Shown: in pieces, positions 8,674-17,623 of the stretch | How the letters are laid out: the number at the start of each line of letters is the position of its first letter | Position numbering within the stretch: the stretch's first letter is position 1 | From: Roseibium litorale | GTDB taxonomy: Bacteria; Pseudomonadota; Alphaproteobacteria; Rhizobiales; Stappiaceae | Length of the DNA: 64,000 bases | Direction of reading: 5' to 3' | NCBI RefSeq assembly: GCF_014842915.1 | Contig: NZ_JACYXI010000002.1 | Location: forward strand, 372,001-436,000 | Program-made: the position numbers and the translations under genes | The notes under the pieces: model-generated | Database searches by the model: none | What the model was told of the DNA's origin: nothing | Seen by the model: only the letters and a program-made list of their open reading frames with translations

Positions 8674-9774
8674 CTATTCCCATTCCAGCTCGGAATAGGC
8701 CGCCGTTGCATTGCGCGGATTGTAGAGGTCGAAGAGCGCCCAGTTGGGCGCCTCGCTGCCGCCAATGTGCTGGGCAGCTGTGCTCAAGGGTTCCCCTGCC
8801 GCAATGGCCTTCCGGGTGTCACTGGCAAGCACGTCCAGATACCGGTGCAAGGGCTCAATCCCTCCCGGAGACCTCAACACCGGACCACCATGGCCCGGCA
8901 CGAGGACAGAGACGGGTTCCCCCGCCAGCTCATCCAGAGCCTGCAGCCAGCCCTTGAGCGATCCATCCAGCGCAGGCGCGTGACGGTCGAACAACAGATC
9001 GCCGGTGAAAAGCGTTCCGGACGCACTCTCCAGAACGGTCAGGTCAGTGGGGCTATGCGCCAGAGGCCAGGCTTTCAGCTGGAGCTTCATCCCCCCCAGA
9101 TCGATGTCCGGCAGAGAATCAAGTGCCGCTTCATCGGGCAGGATCACCCGCGTTCCAATGAAAGCAGGATCGCCAGTCAAACGCCCGAAAGAGGCAAGAT
9201 AGGATCCGGCCCGGTCCTCAAACGCCCGGGCGAGGCCAGGATGGCCGACCACGCGGGCGCCAGCCTCCCGGAACACGGACGCGCCCAGAACATGGTCGGG
9301 ATGCATATGCGTCAGAATCAGATGACTGACCGGCAAGTCCGTATGTTGCCGCAGGGCGCGGTAAAGCTGTTCGCCAGCCTGCCGGGAACCACCGGAATCA
9401 ATCACCGCGACCGAGCTCTTCCCGATTACAAAACCGCTGTTGGACACATCACCAGCGTTGCCCGGTCCAGGTTCAGCAATAGCTCCCTCATGAACGAAAA
9501 CACCGGGAGAAATTTCCGTCACATCAAGCGCTTTGCCCAAAGGGGCACAGACAGGTTCCCCCCGGACCTCCTGACGGCCTTCCGCAAAGATGCCCTCCGG
9601 CCAGATGGATGGAAGCTCCAACGCACGGGCAGCAGTCTCACAGGCCTTGAGATCGAGGGCCTCATGGCCGGGCAACAGAACCTGTCTGCAGACCGGTTCT
9701 TCCGCTTTTGCCGGGGCGGACGGGCCGTTTGCAGGCATAGAGGCAAGGCAGAGCATCACCACAATCTCAAACAT
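8674..9774 (-). CDS. Quinoprotein relay-type zinc metallohydrolase (SoxH-like MBL fold)
   Basis: A 366-residue exported metallo-beta-lactamase-fold protein. The N-terminus is hydrophobic (signal peptide about 1-24). The zinc motif HMHPDH is at His156, His158, Asp160 and His161, with further fold landmarks at TGDLLFDRHAP and VPGHGGPV. It matches the SoxH-related hydrolases that co-occur with PQQ dehydrogenases, CXXCW proteins and SoxYZ-like carriers, all present here. The natural substrate is unknown. One reading is hydrolysis of something bound to the SoxYZ-like cysteine. It is divergent from the complete SoxYZ-like gene. Extra N-terminal cysteines (29, 45, 76) are seen. Confidence 0.85.
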   Translation of the reverse strand: MFEIVVMLCLASMPANGPSAPAKAEEPVCRQVLLPGHEALDLKACETAARALELPSIWPEGIFAEGRQEVRGEPVCAPLGKALDVTEISPGVFVHEGAIAEPGPGNAGDVSNSGFVIGKSSVAVIDSGGSRQAGEQLYRALRQHTDLPVSHLILTHMHPDHVLGASVFREAGARVVGHPGLARAFEDRAGSYLASFGRLTGDPAFIGTRVILPDEAALDSLPDIDLGGMKLQLKAWPLAHSPTDLTVLESASGTLFTGDLLFDRHAPALDGSLKGWLQALDELAGEPVSVLVPGHGGPVLRSPGGIEPLHRYLDVLASDTRKAIAAGEPLSTAAQHIGGSEAPNWALFDLYNPRNATAAYSELEWE

Positions 9775-9977
9775 GGCCGCCTAGCTCCCGTCCTTGCGCA
9801 TCCTGCCTGTTCGGATCCCAACTTCCCGCTCCGGGGCAGCACAGGCAACATATCCGGAAGGCTGTATTCCCGTAGCGTCAACTTGGGCGTAGACTTCAGT
9901 GCTTAAAATGCATGCATTGGCTGGCAAAGGGCAGGCTCTGTCCCCGTGGGGTCTGCCCCCGCCAGGGGAGAATTCTC

Positions 9978-10913
9978 ATGTCCAGATCATCGTCCGCGAT
10001 CCTCCGCGCTGCCAAACCGCCTCTCATGCGGGCTGCCGCTGCTGCGGTCATTGTGCCAGCCCTCATGGCTGCGTCCGGCCTGGCGCTGGCTGAGACGAAG
10101 ACACCTGCCGCCGGCAAATTATCAGCCATCCCTGCCGCCAAACAGGAGCCCGCAGCGCCACCTCTTCAACCCGGCAGCACCTGGGAGGATCTGAAGGCGG
10201 ATATCCTGGGAGACCAGGCTCCGGCAGACGGCAGTGGTATCATTTCGGTCGGCGCCCCCTACCGTGCCAATGATGCAGCAACAGTTCCCATCGTGCTGTC
10301 CCAGCCCAGCGCTGCCGCCCCGCGTATTCTGTCCGCCAAGCTGATCATCGACGAGAATCCTGCGCCGGTTGCTGCCACCTTGACCTTCGGCGCCGCCATG
10401 CATCCTCTGGACATGGAGCTCAGGGTGCGGGTCAACCAGTATTCCAATGTGCGCCTTGTTGCCGATACGGAACAGGGACCGGTGATGACCGGCCGTTTCG
10501 TCAAGGCGTCCGGCGGATGTTCCGCGCCTGCGACACGCGATCCGCAGCTTGCCTTGTCGACGATGGGCGAAATCCGCGTCCGCAACTTCCCGCAGGCCGG
10601 AACGGCCGCAGCCATGTCCACACCAGAGGGACAGCGGCGGGAAACCCAGGTCATGATCCGGCACCCGAACTACTCGGGACTGCAGAGGGATCAGATCACC
10701 CAGCTCTTCATCGCCGCCCATTTCATCGACAAGCTGGACGTCTATCAGGGCGACGACTTGCTGTTCTCCATGGAGGGCGGCATTTCGATCAGCGAGAACC
10801 CGGTTTTCCGGTTCAGCTACACCGACAACGGCTCACCTGACCTGAAGGTCCATGTGGAAGATACGGAAGGCAACAGCTGGGAGAAGACACTGCCCAAGCA
10901 GGTTGAAGGATAA
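9978..10913 (+). CDS. SoxYZ-like fusion carrier protein, quinoprotein-associated
   Basis: A 311-residue exported protein joining a SoxY-like and a SoxZ-like domain. The signal region is about residues 1-39 (ends LALAETK). The SoxY-like part covers roughly 65-185 and ends in the carrier-type cysteine ASGGCSAPA (Cys181); the SoxZ-like part covers 205-311 with IRHPNYSGLQRDQI and SISENPVF. In thiosulfate oxidation SoxY carries sulfur intermediates on a C-terminal Cys. Here the Cys is internal, and the family is linked to PQQ dehydrogenases rather than Sox enzymes. AGGGGAG seven bases before ATG 9978 fixes the start; an earlier in-frame ATG lacks a signal peptide. Second copy in the window (see 2-439). 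Confidence 0.88.
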   Translation: MSRSSSAILRAAKPPLMRAAAAAVIVPALMAASGLALAETKTPAAGKLSAIPAAKQEPAAPPLQPGSTWEDLKADILGDQAPADGSGIISVGAPYRANDAATVPIVLSQPSAAAPRILSAKLIIDENPAPVAATLTFGAAMHPLDMELRVRVNQYSNVRLVADTEQGPVMTGRFVKASGGCSAPATRDPQLALSTMGEIRVRNFPQAGTAAAMSTPEGQRRETQVMIRHPNYSGLQRDQITQLFIAAHFIDKLDVYQGDDLLFSMEGGISISENPVFRFSYTDNGSPDLKVHVEDTEGNSWEKTLPKQVEG

Positions 10914-10997
10914 CGCCAAGGCACCGGGGCTAAACCCGGGTTCCGCACCAGACCGCTCGGCACTCGTGTCCGCCAGAACCGGCTGACGGACAGAAAC

Positions 10998-11459
10998 TCA
11001 AAAACAGACGATATCCGCTTCGGCCTGAGCGCGCCGCAGGTTGGCGACCAGTTCCTTCGCGCTTGCAGCCTGGGAGAAGATTGCCATGCGTTCGCCTCCG
11101 GTCTGGCGCATGGAAAGCACCGTCGCTGCCTCCACGTATTTGTCATAGGGCAGGATGGACGCGATCACATCGATGGAGCAGGAACAGCGGCGCAGCACAT
11201 CACTGCTTTGCCCGTTGGTCGCCATGCAGCCGAAGACGTAGTCTGCCCGCGCTTCGGTTGGATAGTCATTCAGTTGATCCGCGACGGACGGTTTGGGCCC
11301 CGCAGCCAAGACGGCGGGTGTGTGAAGCATCACGAGGGAGACGAGCCCAGCGCCCAGCACCCTTCGCGTCCAAGCTGCCGTGTAGAAGCTCCCCCTAGCA
11401 GAATAGCTCCGCCGGGCAGAATGCCCGGCCGGAAGACCTAGTTTGCGGAGAACCCTCAT
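10998..11459 (-). CDS. Small exported cysteine-containing protein of unknown function
   Basis: A 153-residue protein with a basic N-terminus, a hydrophobic segment (about 33-52, LGAGLVSLVMLHTPAVLAAG) and four cysteines in the mature part: FGCMATN, RRCSCSID and a final Cys-Phe. That pattern suggests disulfides or a metal or haem site, but there is no CXXCH. It overlaps the upstream gene by four bases (ATGA), so the two are translated together. I know no family name. The position, between the SoxYZ-like carrier and the regulatory genes, suggests it belongs to the same quinoprotein-associated set. Confidence 0.75.
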   Translation of the reverse strand: MRVLRKLGLPAGHSARRSYSARGSFYTAAWTRRVLGAGLVSLVMLHTPAVLAAGPKPSVADQLNDYPTEARADYVFGCMATNGQSSDVLRRCSCSIDVIASILPYDKYVEAATVLSMRQTGGERMAIFSQAASAKELVANLRRAQAEADIVCF

Positions 11460-12193
11460 TGCGTTGCCTCCTGTTTCACGGGGGTATCAGAGACGCCCTC
11501 GCCCTCCAGATGCAGGACCATGCTATAGACCGGCTCTTCCCCTCCGGTTGCAGGTGCTGTGGCGGAAAGGTCCAGATACCAGCCTGGCACGTCCTTTGAG
11601 ACCGTCACCGTCAGGGCCAGATCTGCGAACCCCTGCATCCGGTCCCGGTTGGGATCCGACTTGAAAGGCCTCAGGGTCAGTTTCTGAACGTCGATATCCT
11701 TCCCCTGATAGGACTGGCTTGCCGTCTCAACCGGCACGGTCTCCAGGAGGGAGGCCTTGACCCTGTTGCGGATATAATAGGGGCTGCCGCCAGCTGTCGC
11801 TGCCATGTCACGCACAACAGTCTCGACGAAATAGAGGATCAGTGGATTGCCCACGGATGCAGGGAACTCTGCCAGCGTCCGGAACCGGCCGCTCTCCTCT
11901 CCCTTGGAAGCAAAGCGCAGCTCGGCCATATTGTCCGGCGCGAAAGCCAGACGGATGGTGCCGGAAGTCTTTTCACCGATGTCGGGCCGCCCCTTGGCCT
12001 CCGCCTGCTTGCTATAAGTCAGCATGACATTCCGGTCCAGGCCGTCGAGCGTCCCTTCCTTGAAGATCAGGTCATAAGTGGTGGTGTCCTTGACTTTATC
12101 ACTGGACCCGGCCTGAAGCGGCCCGGCCATGACCCCAAGAACCAGGGAAAGACCGGCGAGACCGGCCAGAAGTTGGCGCGTCACACGGCGCAT
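11456..12193 (-). CDS. Exported protein of unknown function, coupled to the small Cys-rich protein
   Basis: A 245-residue protein with a signal peptide (MRRVTRQLLAGLAGLSL..., cleavage near LQAGSS) and a beta-rich mature part containing TYDLIFKEGTLDG, KTSGTIRLAFAPDN, GNPLILYFVETVVRDM and VPGWYLDLSAT. It has no cysteines or membrane segment after the signal peptide. No family is recognised. The ATG at 12193 has GGGAGGAT upstream. The stop overlaps the next ATG (ATGA) of the 153-residue protein, so the pair is an operon and the products may act together in the periplasm. The upstream neighbour is the kinase gene at 12338, 144 bases away. Confidence 0.75.
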   Translation of the reverse strand: MRRVTRQLLAGLAGLSLVLGVMAGPLQAGSSDKVKDTTTYDLIFKEGTLDGLDRNVMLTYSKQAEAKGRPDIGEKTSGTIRLAFAPDNMAELRFASKGEESGRFRTLAEFPASVGNPLILYFVETVVRDMAATAGGSPYYIRNRVKASLLETVPVETASQSYQGKDIDVQKLTLRPFKSDPNRDRMQGFADLALTVTVSKDVPGWYLDLSATAPATGGEEPVYSMVLHLEGEGVSDTPVKQEATQ

Positions 12194-12337
12194 GATAGCA
12201 AATCCTCCCAGATGCATCTGGCACGGCGGCAAGGCCTCCCCCTTGCAAGCCATCGCCTGTCTGCCCAGTTCCGAGCCTATCCCCGCTGGTCCTTCTGTCA
12301 CCGCAGACAAAGGTCGGCGTTGCAGGCCAGATGCAGG

Positions 12338-14617
12338 TCAAGCGGACTCTTCCTCGTCCTCTTCCTCTTCGCCCCTCTGGGAGGCTTTGCTGGTTTTCCA
12401 GTCGATCAGCGGCCTCAGGCGCGAGAGTTGCACCGGTTTGGTGAGAATGGTGAAATCATGCCGTTTGCTGTCTGCGGCAAGCGTTTCCTCACGGCTCGCG
12501 GTGATCATGATTGCGGGAATGTGGGCGCCGGTTTCCCGGCGCAGCGACAAAATAGTCTTGATGCCACTATCATCACCGTCGAGCTGATAGTCGGCCAGGA
12601 TGATATCCGGCGCCATCCCCAGTTCACTGACCTGCGCCAGGGCCTCTGCTGTGGAGGACGCGGTCAAGACGCTGGCGCCCCAGCTTTCGACCTTTCGCGT
12701 GGTGGCAAAGAGAACATCCGGATTGTTCTCGACAATCAAGACAATGAGATCCAGGTCCTCCGCAGGTGAATCACTCTGATCAAGATCGCAGCAAGCATCC
12801 GGTTTTTCCTGAACCACCATCGGCAAGGTGATCGAGAAAACTGAGCCGATACCGGGCTTTGACCGCACGGACACGGGATGCCCGAGACGGCGGCAAGCCC
12901 GGTCGACGATCGACAGGCCCAGCCCCATGCCGAAGCCGGCACCGTCGGACGTGACGCGGGTAAATTCGGAAAAGACGCGGCGCTGATCCTTCTTGGAAAT
13001 GCCGATCCCTGTGTCCCAGACCTCCAGAACAACCTTGTCCCCCCTGCGGCGGCAGCCAACCAGCACCCGGCCTCTCGAAGTGTACTGAATGGCATTGACG
13101 ACGAGATTCTGGATCGACCGGCTTAGATACCGCTGGTCGCTGCGCACCCAAAGGCTGCTTGTAACGACATCGAGACGAAGGCCCTTTTCCTCCGCCAGTC
13201 CCGCATAGGCTTCCCGTGCTCCCGTCAGGAGGTCCCCGAGGCAGAAGTTCCCGATCGACATTTCCGTGCCAGTCGAATCCAGCCGCGAGATATCCAGAAG
13301 CGCCTGCAAGAGGCTCTCGATGGAGACGAATGAGCGGTCAAGCCGTTTGACAGTATCCCCGATCTGCAGATCTCCGGCATATTCGGAAAGATTTGAAATC
13401 AGGAGCTTAGCCGCATTGATGGGCTGAAGCAGATCATGACTGGCCGCAGCAAAAAACCGGGTCTTGGAACGCATCGCGTCTTCCGCCTGCTCCTTCGCGA
13501 TCCGCAGTTGCTCATCAACACGCGCCTGCTCTTCATTCTTACGCTTCAGCCTCTCGTTGGCGCGCGTAAGTGCCAGGGTGCGCTCCTTCACTCTCTGTTC
13601 CAGGATATGGGTCGTATGGATCTCGGCGGTGATATCCATGACGTTCATGATGTAGCCCTTGTCGGGCAGCGCATGGATTTGAATATCCAGCGTTTCGCCG
13701 CTGAGATGCCGGAATTGCCTTCTCAAACCCTGGCCGGATTTGATTTGCTCCTCCCAAGCTCTTAATTCCAGGGGCTCGACAATGCTCGACAGCATATTGT
13801 TGCGGAAAATGAAGTCCAGGATCTGTGCAACGGCTGTTCCCTTCCGGACCAGCTGCACTGGCAAACGCAACAATTCCCTGAAACGGTCATTGTGGATGAG
13901 AAGAGATCCCTGTGCGGAGAAGGTGCAGACCCCCTGGGTCATGTGATCGAAGGCAGCCTGAACGAAGCGGGTCTGCTCGTCAATCAGCCGGTCCTTTTCA
14001 AAGCGGTTCTGACGGACGACGCTGGTGATCTCCGTGGAAAGGAGCACCATCTTGCGCTCGCTCGCCCGCTTGTGCGTGATCTGGAACCAGCGGTCGCCGC
14101 GCAACCCGAATACAGGCGGCACGATGGATCCATCCGCCCGCTCAACACCCATTCCCCGTGTCGCAGCCGGGCCTCCTGCAGAGGGATCCCAGATCACATC
14201 CTTGCTCTGATAGAGAGCCCCGAGATACTCTTCAATCCGGAGGCCGGGCACGATCATATCGGTGAGGTCAGGTACCAGATGCTTGAACTGGTCATTGCAG
14301 ATCTCAAGTTCTGAATCGGAAAACAGCGCAAAGCCGCCTTCCATCGCCTCCATCGCATCGGCCAGATTGCGCTGTGTCTGTTCCCGGGCAAACTCGGCGA
14401 TCCGGAGTTGATTGCTTGCCCGTCCAAGCGTATCCAGCGCCCGTTCCAGTTCCCGGTTTTTCTCCCAGACTTCCCCTTGCAGAGCGATGGCAGACTGGAA
14501 CAGGGAATAGGCCGAGCCGCCGATATCATCTTCGCGCGTGGCCCGTTGGATCAGAGCATCGATGATCTTCGCCTGCCGCTCTATCTGAACTTCAAGTGGC
14601 TCCTGCGGATCAATCAA
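12338..14617 (-). CDS. Soluble PAS hybrid histidine kinase/response regulator (NahK/ErcS'-like)
   Basis: A 759-residue cytosolic hybrid kinase without membrane segments. An N-terminal coiled coil (about 1-90) is followed by PAS-like domains (about 85-200 and 220-335), a second coiled coil (335-385), the H-box FFAAASHDLLQPI with His394, an ATPase domain with N-box NAIQY and G-boxes DTGIGI and GMGLGLSI, and a receiver with phospho-acceptor Asp676 in ILADYQLDG. The tail is acidic. The SHDLLQP H-box is typical of the NahK/ErcS' class that governs quinoprotein ethanol oxidation or answers a NO sensor. TTG is the start: AGGAGGGGG sits just before it. It overlaps the FIST gene by 8 bases, so the two are probably coupled. 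Confidence 0.9.
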   Translation of the reverse strand: MIDPQEPLEVQIERQAKIIDALIQRATREDDIGGSAYSLFQSAIALQGEVWEKNRELERALDTLGRASNQLRIAEFAREQTQRNLADAMEAMEGGFALFSDSELEICNDQFKHLVPDLTDMIVPGLRIEEYLGALYQSKDVIWDPSAGGPAATRGMGVERADGSIVPPVFGLRGDRWFQITHKRASERKMVLLSTEITSVVRQNRFEKDRLIDEQTRFVQAAFDHMTQGVCTFSAQGSLLIHNDRFRELLRLPVQLVRKGTAVAQILDFIFRNNMLSSIVEPLELRAWEEQIKSGQGLRRQFRHLSGETLDIQIHALPDKGYIMNVMDITAEIHTTHILEQRVKERTLALTRANERLKRKNEEQARVDEQLRIAKEQAEDAMRSKTRFFAAASHDLLQPINAAKLLISNLSEYAGDLQIGDTVKRLDRSFVSIESLLQALLDISRLDSTGTEMSIGNFCLGDLLTGAREAYAGLAEEKGLRLDVVTSSLWVRSDQRYLSRSIQNLVVNAIQYTSRGRVLVGCRRRGDKVVLEVWDTGIGISKKDQRRVFSEFTRVTSDGAGFGMGLGLSIVDRACRRLGHPVSVRSKPGIGSVFSITLPMVVQEKPDACCDLDQSDSPAEDLDLIVLIVENNPDVLFATTRKVESWGASVLTASSTAEALAQVSELGMAPDIILADYQLDGDDSGIKTILSLRRETGAHIPAIMITASREETLAADSKRHDFTILTKPVQLSRLRPLIDWKTSKASQRGEEEEDEEESA

Positions 14618-15812
14618 GACCCCCTCCTGAAACCGGCGGGTAGAAAGCTACTCCGACAAAGGTCTGGTTCACATGCACGCCCAGGTGCTGCTCGCCATAG
14701 GTATTGAAGCCCAGCACACTGTGCTTGCGCAAGATCTGAGAGGCATCCTCCACCAGATCATTCAGCTCGATCTCAAGCTTGCGCAGGAAACAATCGAAGC
14801 CGAGAATGAAATCAGGCTCCCGTCCCATCGAGGACGCCTGGCGCAGGCCGCTATCCAGCATCGAGAGGATTTCCGTGCCCTGGCCGAGGGTCAGGACAAG
14901 ACCGTCGTCGATGGCTGAAAAGAACCACAGGCCTCCGCCCTCTTCCACCTGCTGGATCGCCCGTACATGCCAGCTGTTGCCGTTGCGCACGAGCACCGGA
15001 TTTTCCGCAAAGATCTTAGGTGACAGGTCCTCGATCTTGCGGCCGACGCAACGGGCGTATTCCCTGGCCGCAGGCGCGCCATTGATCTCCAGAACCAGCC
15101 GCTCCTCAGGAACAGACCGCGTCACGACCATCCGGATCGGTGTCGGCACGAAGTGATCAAAGCCAAGCCCGCAGAACTCCAGGTTGGTTTCCAGCAGAAG
15201 CAGCAGCCCGGCATTCGTATGGGCTGCACCTCCGTGCAGAACAAAGGTCTCATCAAAGGCCAGACCGTGCCCGGCAGATCCGCCAAAGACCGGAATATTG
15301 GCAAGGCCCGCTTCCAGGGCAGAGACGAGAAGATCTTCCTGTTTGGAGAGGCCATCCGCGAAGACCAGCGCGACCCTTTTCCAATTTGCCGTTGGCCGGA
15401 AGCGAGCGGACAGGCACCGGGCCTGATTGGCAGCCTTCTCGATCGAGACCGGCTTCAACGGCTTGAACAGCGCCGACGAGCAACGGAAATGCTTCTTTGG
15501 AAAGGCAATGACAAACAGGGCTGAACTCTCGTAGCCCTTGCACGTGATCTGACCGGCGGTGCTGCACCCGAACACGGTAGTCCGGGGCAGCTGGAGGGCA
15601 AATTCTGCAGCGACATCCCGCGGATCCAGACTGTCCGGTACAAACACAAGCAGGAAACAAGCGGCAAGAGCATCCATGCCAGATGCGGCTTCAGCCACCG
15701 CCTCTGCCGCCGTTACGGCATAGGAAACCCCTACCTGCACCGTTTCCGGCGCAGCGCCCTGGCCGGTGTTGCCGGAGCGCGGCAGCCCCGGAGGAAAGAG
15801 GTTCATGTTCAT
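14610..15812 (-). CDS. FIST-domain sensory protein (NosP-like)
   Basis: A 400-residue cytosolic protein with an N-terminal FIST part (VFGCSTAGQITCKGYESSAL, then VFGGSAGHGLAF) and a FIST-C part (about residues 215-380) containing LGFNTYGEQHLGVHVNQTFVG at the end. FIST domains bind small ligands. The Pseudomonas FIST protein NosP binds NO through haem and controls the kinase encoded next to it. Here the gene lies directly upstream of, and overlaps, a NahK-like kinase, and its start is 10 bases after the response-regulator stop, giving the order regulator-FIST-kinase. Ligand and haem binding are inference. The ribosome-binding site is weak, and either ATG 15812 or ATG 15806 could be used. Confidence 0.88.
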   Translation of the reverse strand: MNMNLFPPGLPRSGNTGQGAAPETVQVGVSYAVTAAEAVAEAASGMDALAACFLLVFVPDSLDPRDVAAEFALQLPRTTVFGCSTAGQITCKGYESSALFVIAFPKKHFRCSSALFKPLKPVSIEKAANQARCLSARFRPTANWKRVALVFADGLSKQEDLLVSALEAGLANIPVFGGSAGHGLAFDETFVLHGGAAHTNAGLLLLLETNLEFCGLGFDHFVPTPIRMVVTRSVPEERLVLEINGAPAAREYARCVGRKIEDLSPKIFAENPVLVRNGNSWHVRAIQQVEEGGGLWFFSAIDDGLVLTLGQGTEILSMLDSGLRQASSMGREPDFILGFDCFLRKLEIELNDLVEDASQILRKHSVLGFNTYGEQHLGVHVNQTFVGVAFYPPVSGGGLD

Positions 15813-15822
15813 ACCAGCTTTA

Positions 15823-16548
15823 CTAGCTCAGCAACGCACGGGCGTCGGACTCCGACATGGCAGGAAGCCCCGCCGAAAGGCTGGCGCTGCGGACAAGGAC
15901 CGCCGCCTGGGTGCGGTTGTTGACCCCAAGACGCCGCAACAGAGCCGTGATGTGCGCCTTGACCGTCGCCTCGGCCAGAGACAGCTCATAGGCGATCTGC
16001 TTGTTGGGCTTGCCAGCGCAGATCAGCTTCATGATGCGGTTCTGCTGAGGGGTCAGTTCCGCAATCTTGTGAGCCACCTGCTGGGACGTCATTTCCTGGG
16101 CCGTGGTGCGCTTCGACGGGGTAAACCCTGGCGGCAGGAACCTGCGCCCTTCCCTCACATCCAGCAGCGCCTGCTGCAGGATTTTGTGGGTCGCGTCCTT
16201 GGGAATGAACCCCGCGGCTCCTGCGGACAGCAGTGCGCTAATGGTCTCGTCTGATGATTCCGCCGAAATCACCAGCACCGGCACGTCTGGCAGTTTACTG
16301 CGGACCTTCAGGAAGCCGCTCAGCCCCGTCACGTCAGGCAGCTTGAGGTCAAGCATGACAAGATCAGGCTGGAACCGTGTTCCCACCAGCCGCAGCCCTT
16401 CCTTCAGGGATGTGGCGGTTTTCACAGAACGCGAGCGGAACAGTTTCTCCAGCGTCGCGGCCAGCGCATCGCAATAAAGTGGATGGTCATCAATGACCAG
16501 AATGGACTTGATCACAAGCTGGTCTTGCGGATCGCCTTTTGTGCTCAT
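15823..16548 (-). CDS. LuxR-family response regulator (ErbR/AgmR-like)
   Basis: A 241-residue regulator. The receiver domain (about 14-130) has acidic pair Asp20-Asp21, phospho-acceptor Asp67 in DLVMLDLKLP and the switch Thr/Ser-Lys region VISAESS...GFIPKDA. The C-terminal LuxR-type helix-turn-helix (about 170-235) has LTPQQNRIMKLICAGKPNKQ and LSLAEATVKAHITALLRRLG. AGGAGA precedes the ATG. It is first in a leftward run with the FIST gene and hybrid kinase and so is the likely DNA-binding output of that pair. Relatives (AgmR, ErbR, ExaE type) activate PQQ-dependent alcohol oxidation; targets in the xox island are inferred from location. Confidence 0.9.
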   Translation of the reverse strand: MSTKGDPQDQLVIKSILVIDDHPLYCDALAATLEKLFRSRSVKTATSLKEGLRLVGTRFQPDLVMLDLKLPDVTGLSGFLKVRSKLPDVPVLVISAESSDETISALLSAGAAGFIPKDATHKILQQALLDVREGRRFLPPGFTPSKRTTAQEMTSQQVAHKIAELTPQQNRIMKLICAGKPNKQIAYELSLAEATVKAHITALLRRLGVNNRTQAAVLVRSASLSAGLPAMSESDARALLS

Positions 16549-17051
16549 CCGACGTCTCCTCCCTAGAGATCAAGGAGAGTAGCAAGCCAGAAAGGCAACG
16601 ATCAAGACAAACCATTGAGACAACTATAGACGCGCGCGATAATTGCACGGAATATAATACCTTTGAATTAGCACCTCTTGCAGCGCACAAGAAAAACAGC
16701 GCTAATGCGAGATGGCATCAAAGTCCGGAAGCAAATAACTTTTCGAATACAAAACAAACAGATATCAAGACAGGCACAAAAAACCGCGGCATAATTCCAC
16801 TTTGGATGGGGAAAGAAATTCGCAATCGCAGCAATTGTGGGATTTTTTGTCCCCCCTGATCATGCCGCCAGTCTGCCGCACATGCATTCCTGCGAAGACT
16901 TCGGATCAGGAAACTTCCGGGAAGTGTTTTCCAGGAATCTTGCAGGAGGACCCGCCGGGGCCTTCGGCTTACCAATTCACCTTCCCGCCAGTGCCATGCC
17001 TGTTGCGGACGGCGGCGTTTCCCGCCGCCCGCTTTCGATGATCTTTTCGGA
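16549..17051. other. Non-coding AT-rich stretch between the regulator operon and ridA
   Basis: About 500 bases without a supported gene. Bases 16600-16850 are much more AT-rich than the flanks and presumably contain the promoter of the response-regulator run; a TATTAT-like element lies on the minus strand around 16656. At 17011-17029 a GGCGGC/GCCGCC hairpin follows the end of ridA (minus strand) but has no U-tract, so it is at best a weak terminator. Nothing else is recognised. Confidence 0.5.
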
Positions 17052-17405
17052 TCAGTCCTTCAAGGCCGCGACCACAATGATCTCGACCTTATAGTCCGGC
17101 GTTGCCAGAGCGGATTCGCCGGTTGCACGGGCCGGAGCGTTCTGCGGATCGACCCAGGCGTCCCAAACAGCATTCATCTCGGCAAAATCGCCCATATCGG
17201 CCAGCCAGATGGTGGCGTTCAGCAGACGGGATTTGTCGGTACCGGCGCGGGCCAGAAGAGCGTCAATGTTCGCCAGCACGGCCTTGGTCTGCTCGGTCAC
17301 GCTTTCGCCCGGCGCTCCGACCTGGCCTGCCAGCCAGACCAGGCCGCCATGGATCACGGCCTGGCTCATGCGCGGGCCCTTGTCGAGACGGGTGATTTCA
17401 GTCAT
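17052..17405 (-). CDS. RidA family (YjgF/YER057c/UK114) deaminase-type protein
   Basis: A 117-residue single-domain protein of the RidA superfamily. Motifs are AVIHGGLVWLAGQVG near residue 16, TEQTKAVLANIDALLARAG, and the end region FAEMNAVWDAWV with NAPARATGESALATPDYKVEIIVVA, which holds the Arg of the RidA active site. RidA proteins hydrolyse reactive enamine/imine intermediates, though many paralogues have other substrates. AGGAAAGGA lies before ATG 17405; a longer start has no support. It is divergent from a LysR regulator at 17624, so that regulator may control it. The exact subgroup is not clear, hence no symbol. Confidence 0.9.
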   Translation of the reverse strand: MTEITRLDKGPRMSQAVIHGGLVWLAGQVGAPGESVTEQTKAVLANIDALLARAGTDKSRLLNATIWLADMGDFAEMNAVWDAWVDPQNAPARATGESALATPDYKVEIIVVAALKD

Positions 17406-17623
17406 TGGGAATCCTTTCCTGTCGGGAGGTCTGACCCGTCTGGCCAGACACGCCTCAGTCCGGCTTGATAGCCTTGGCGGCAAGAGAACGCCATCGGGAT
17501 TTTGTCTTTTCAAGCCGCCCGGGAACCGGACCAGACCCTCCCCAAGCGCTGCCCGCCTTCCCCAAACGGGGCCACAAGTGCTACCAGCAGCAGGACGATC
17601 CCACTCACCGGAAACAGGCAGTC

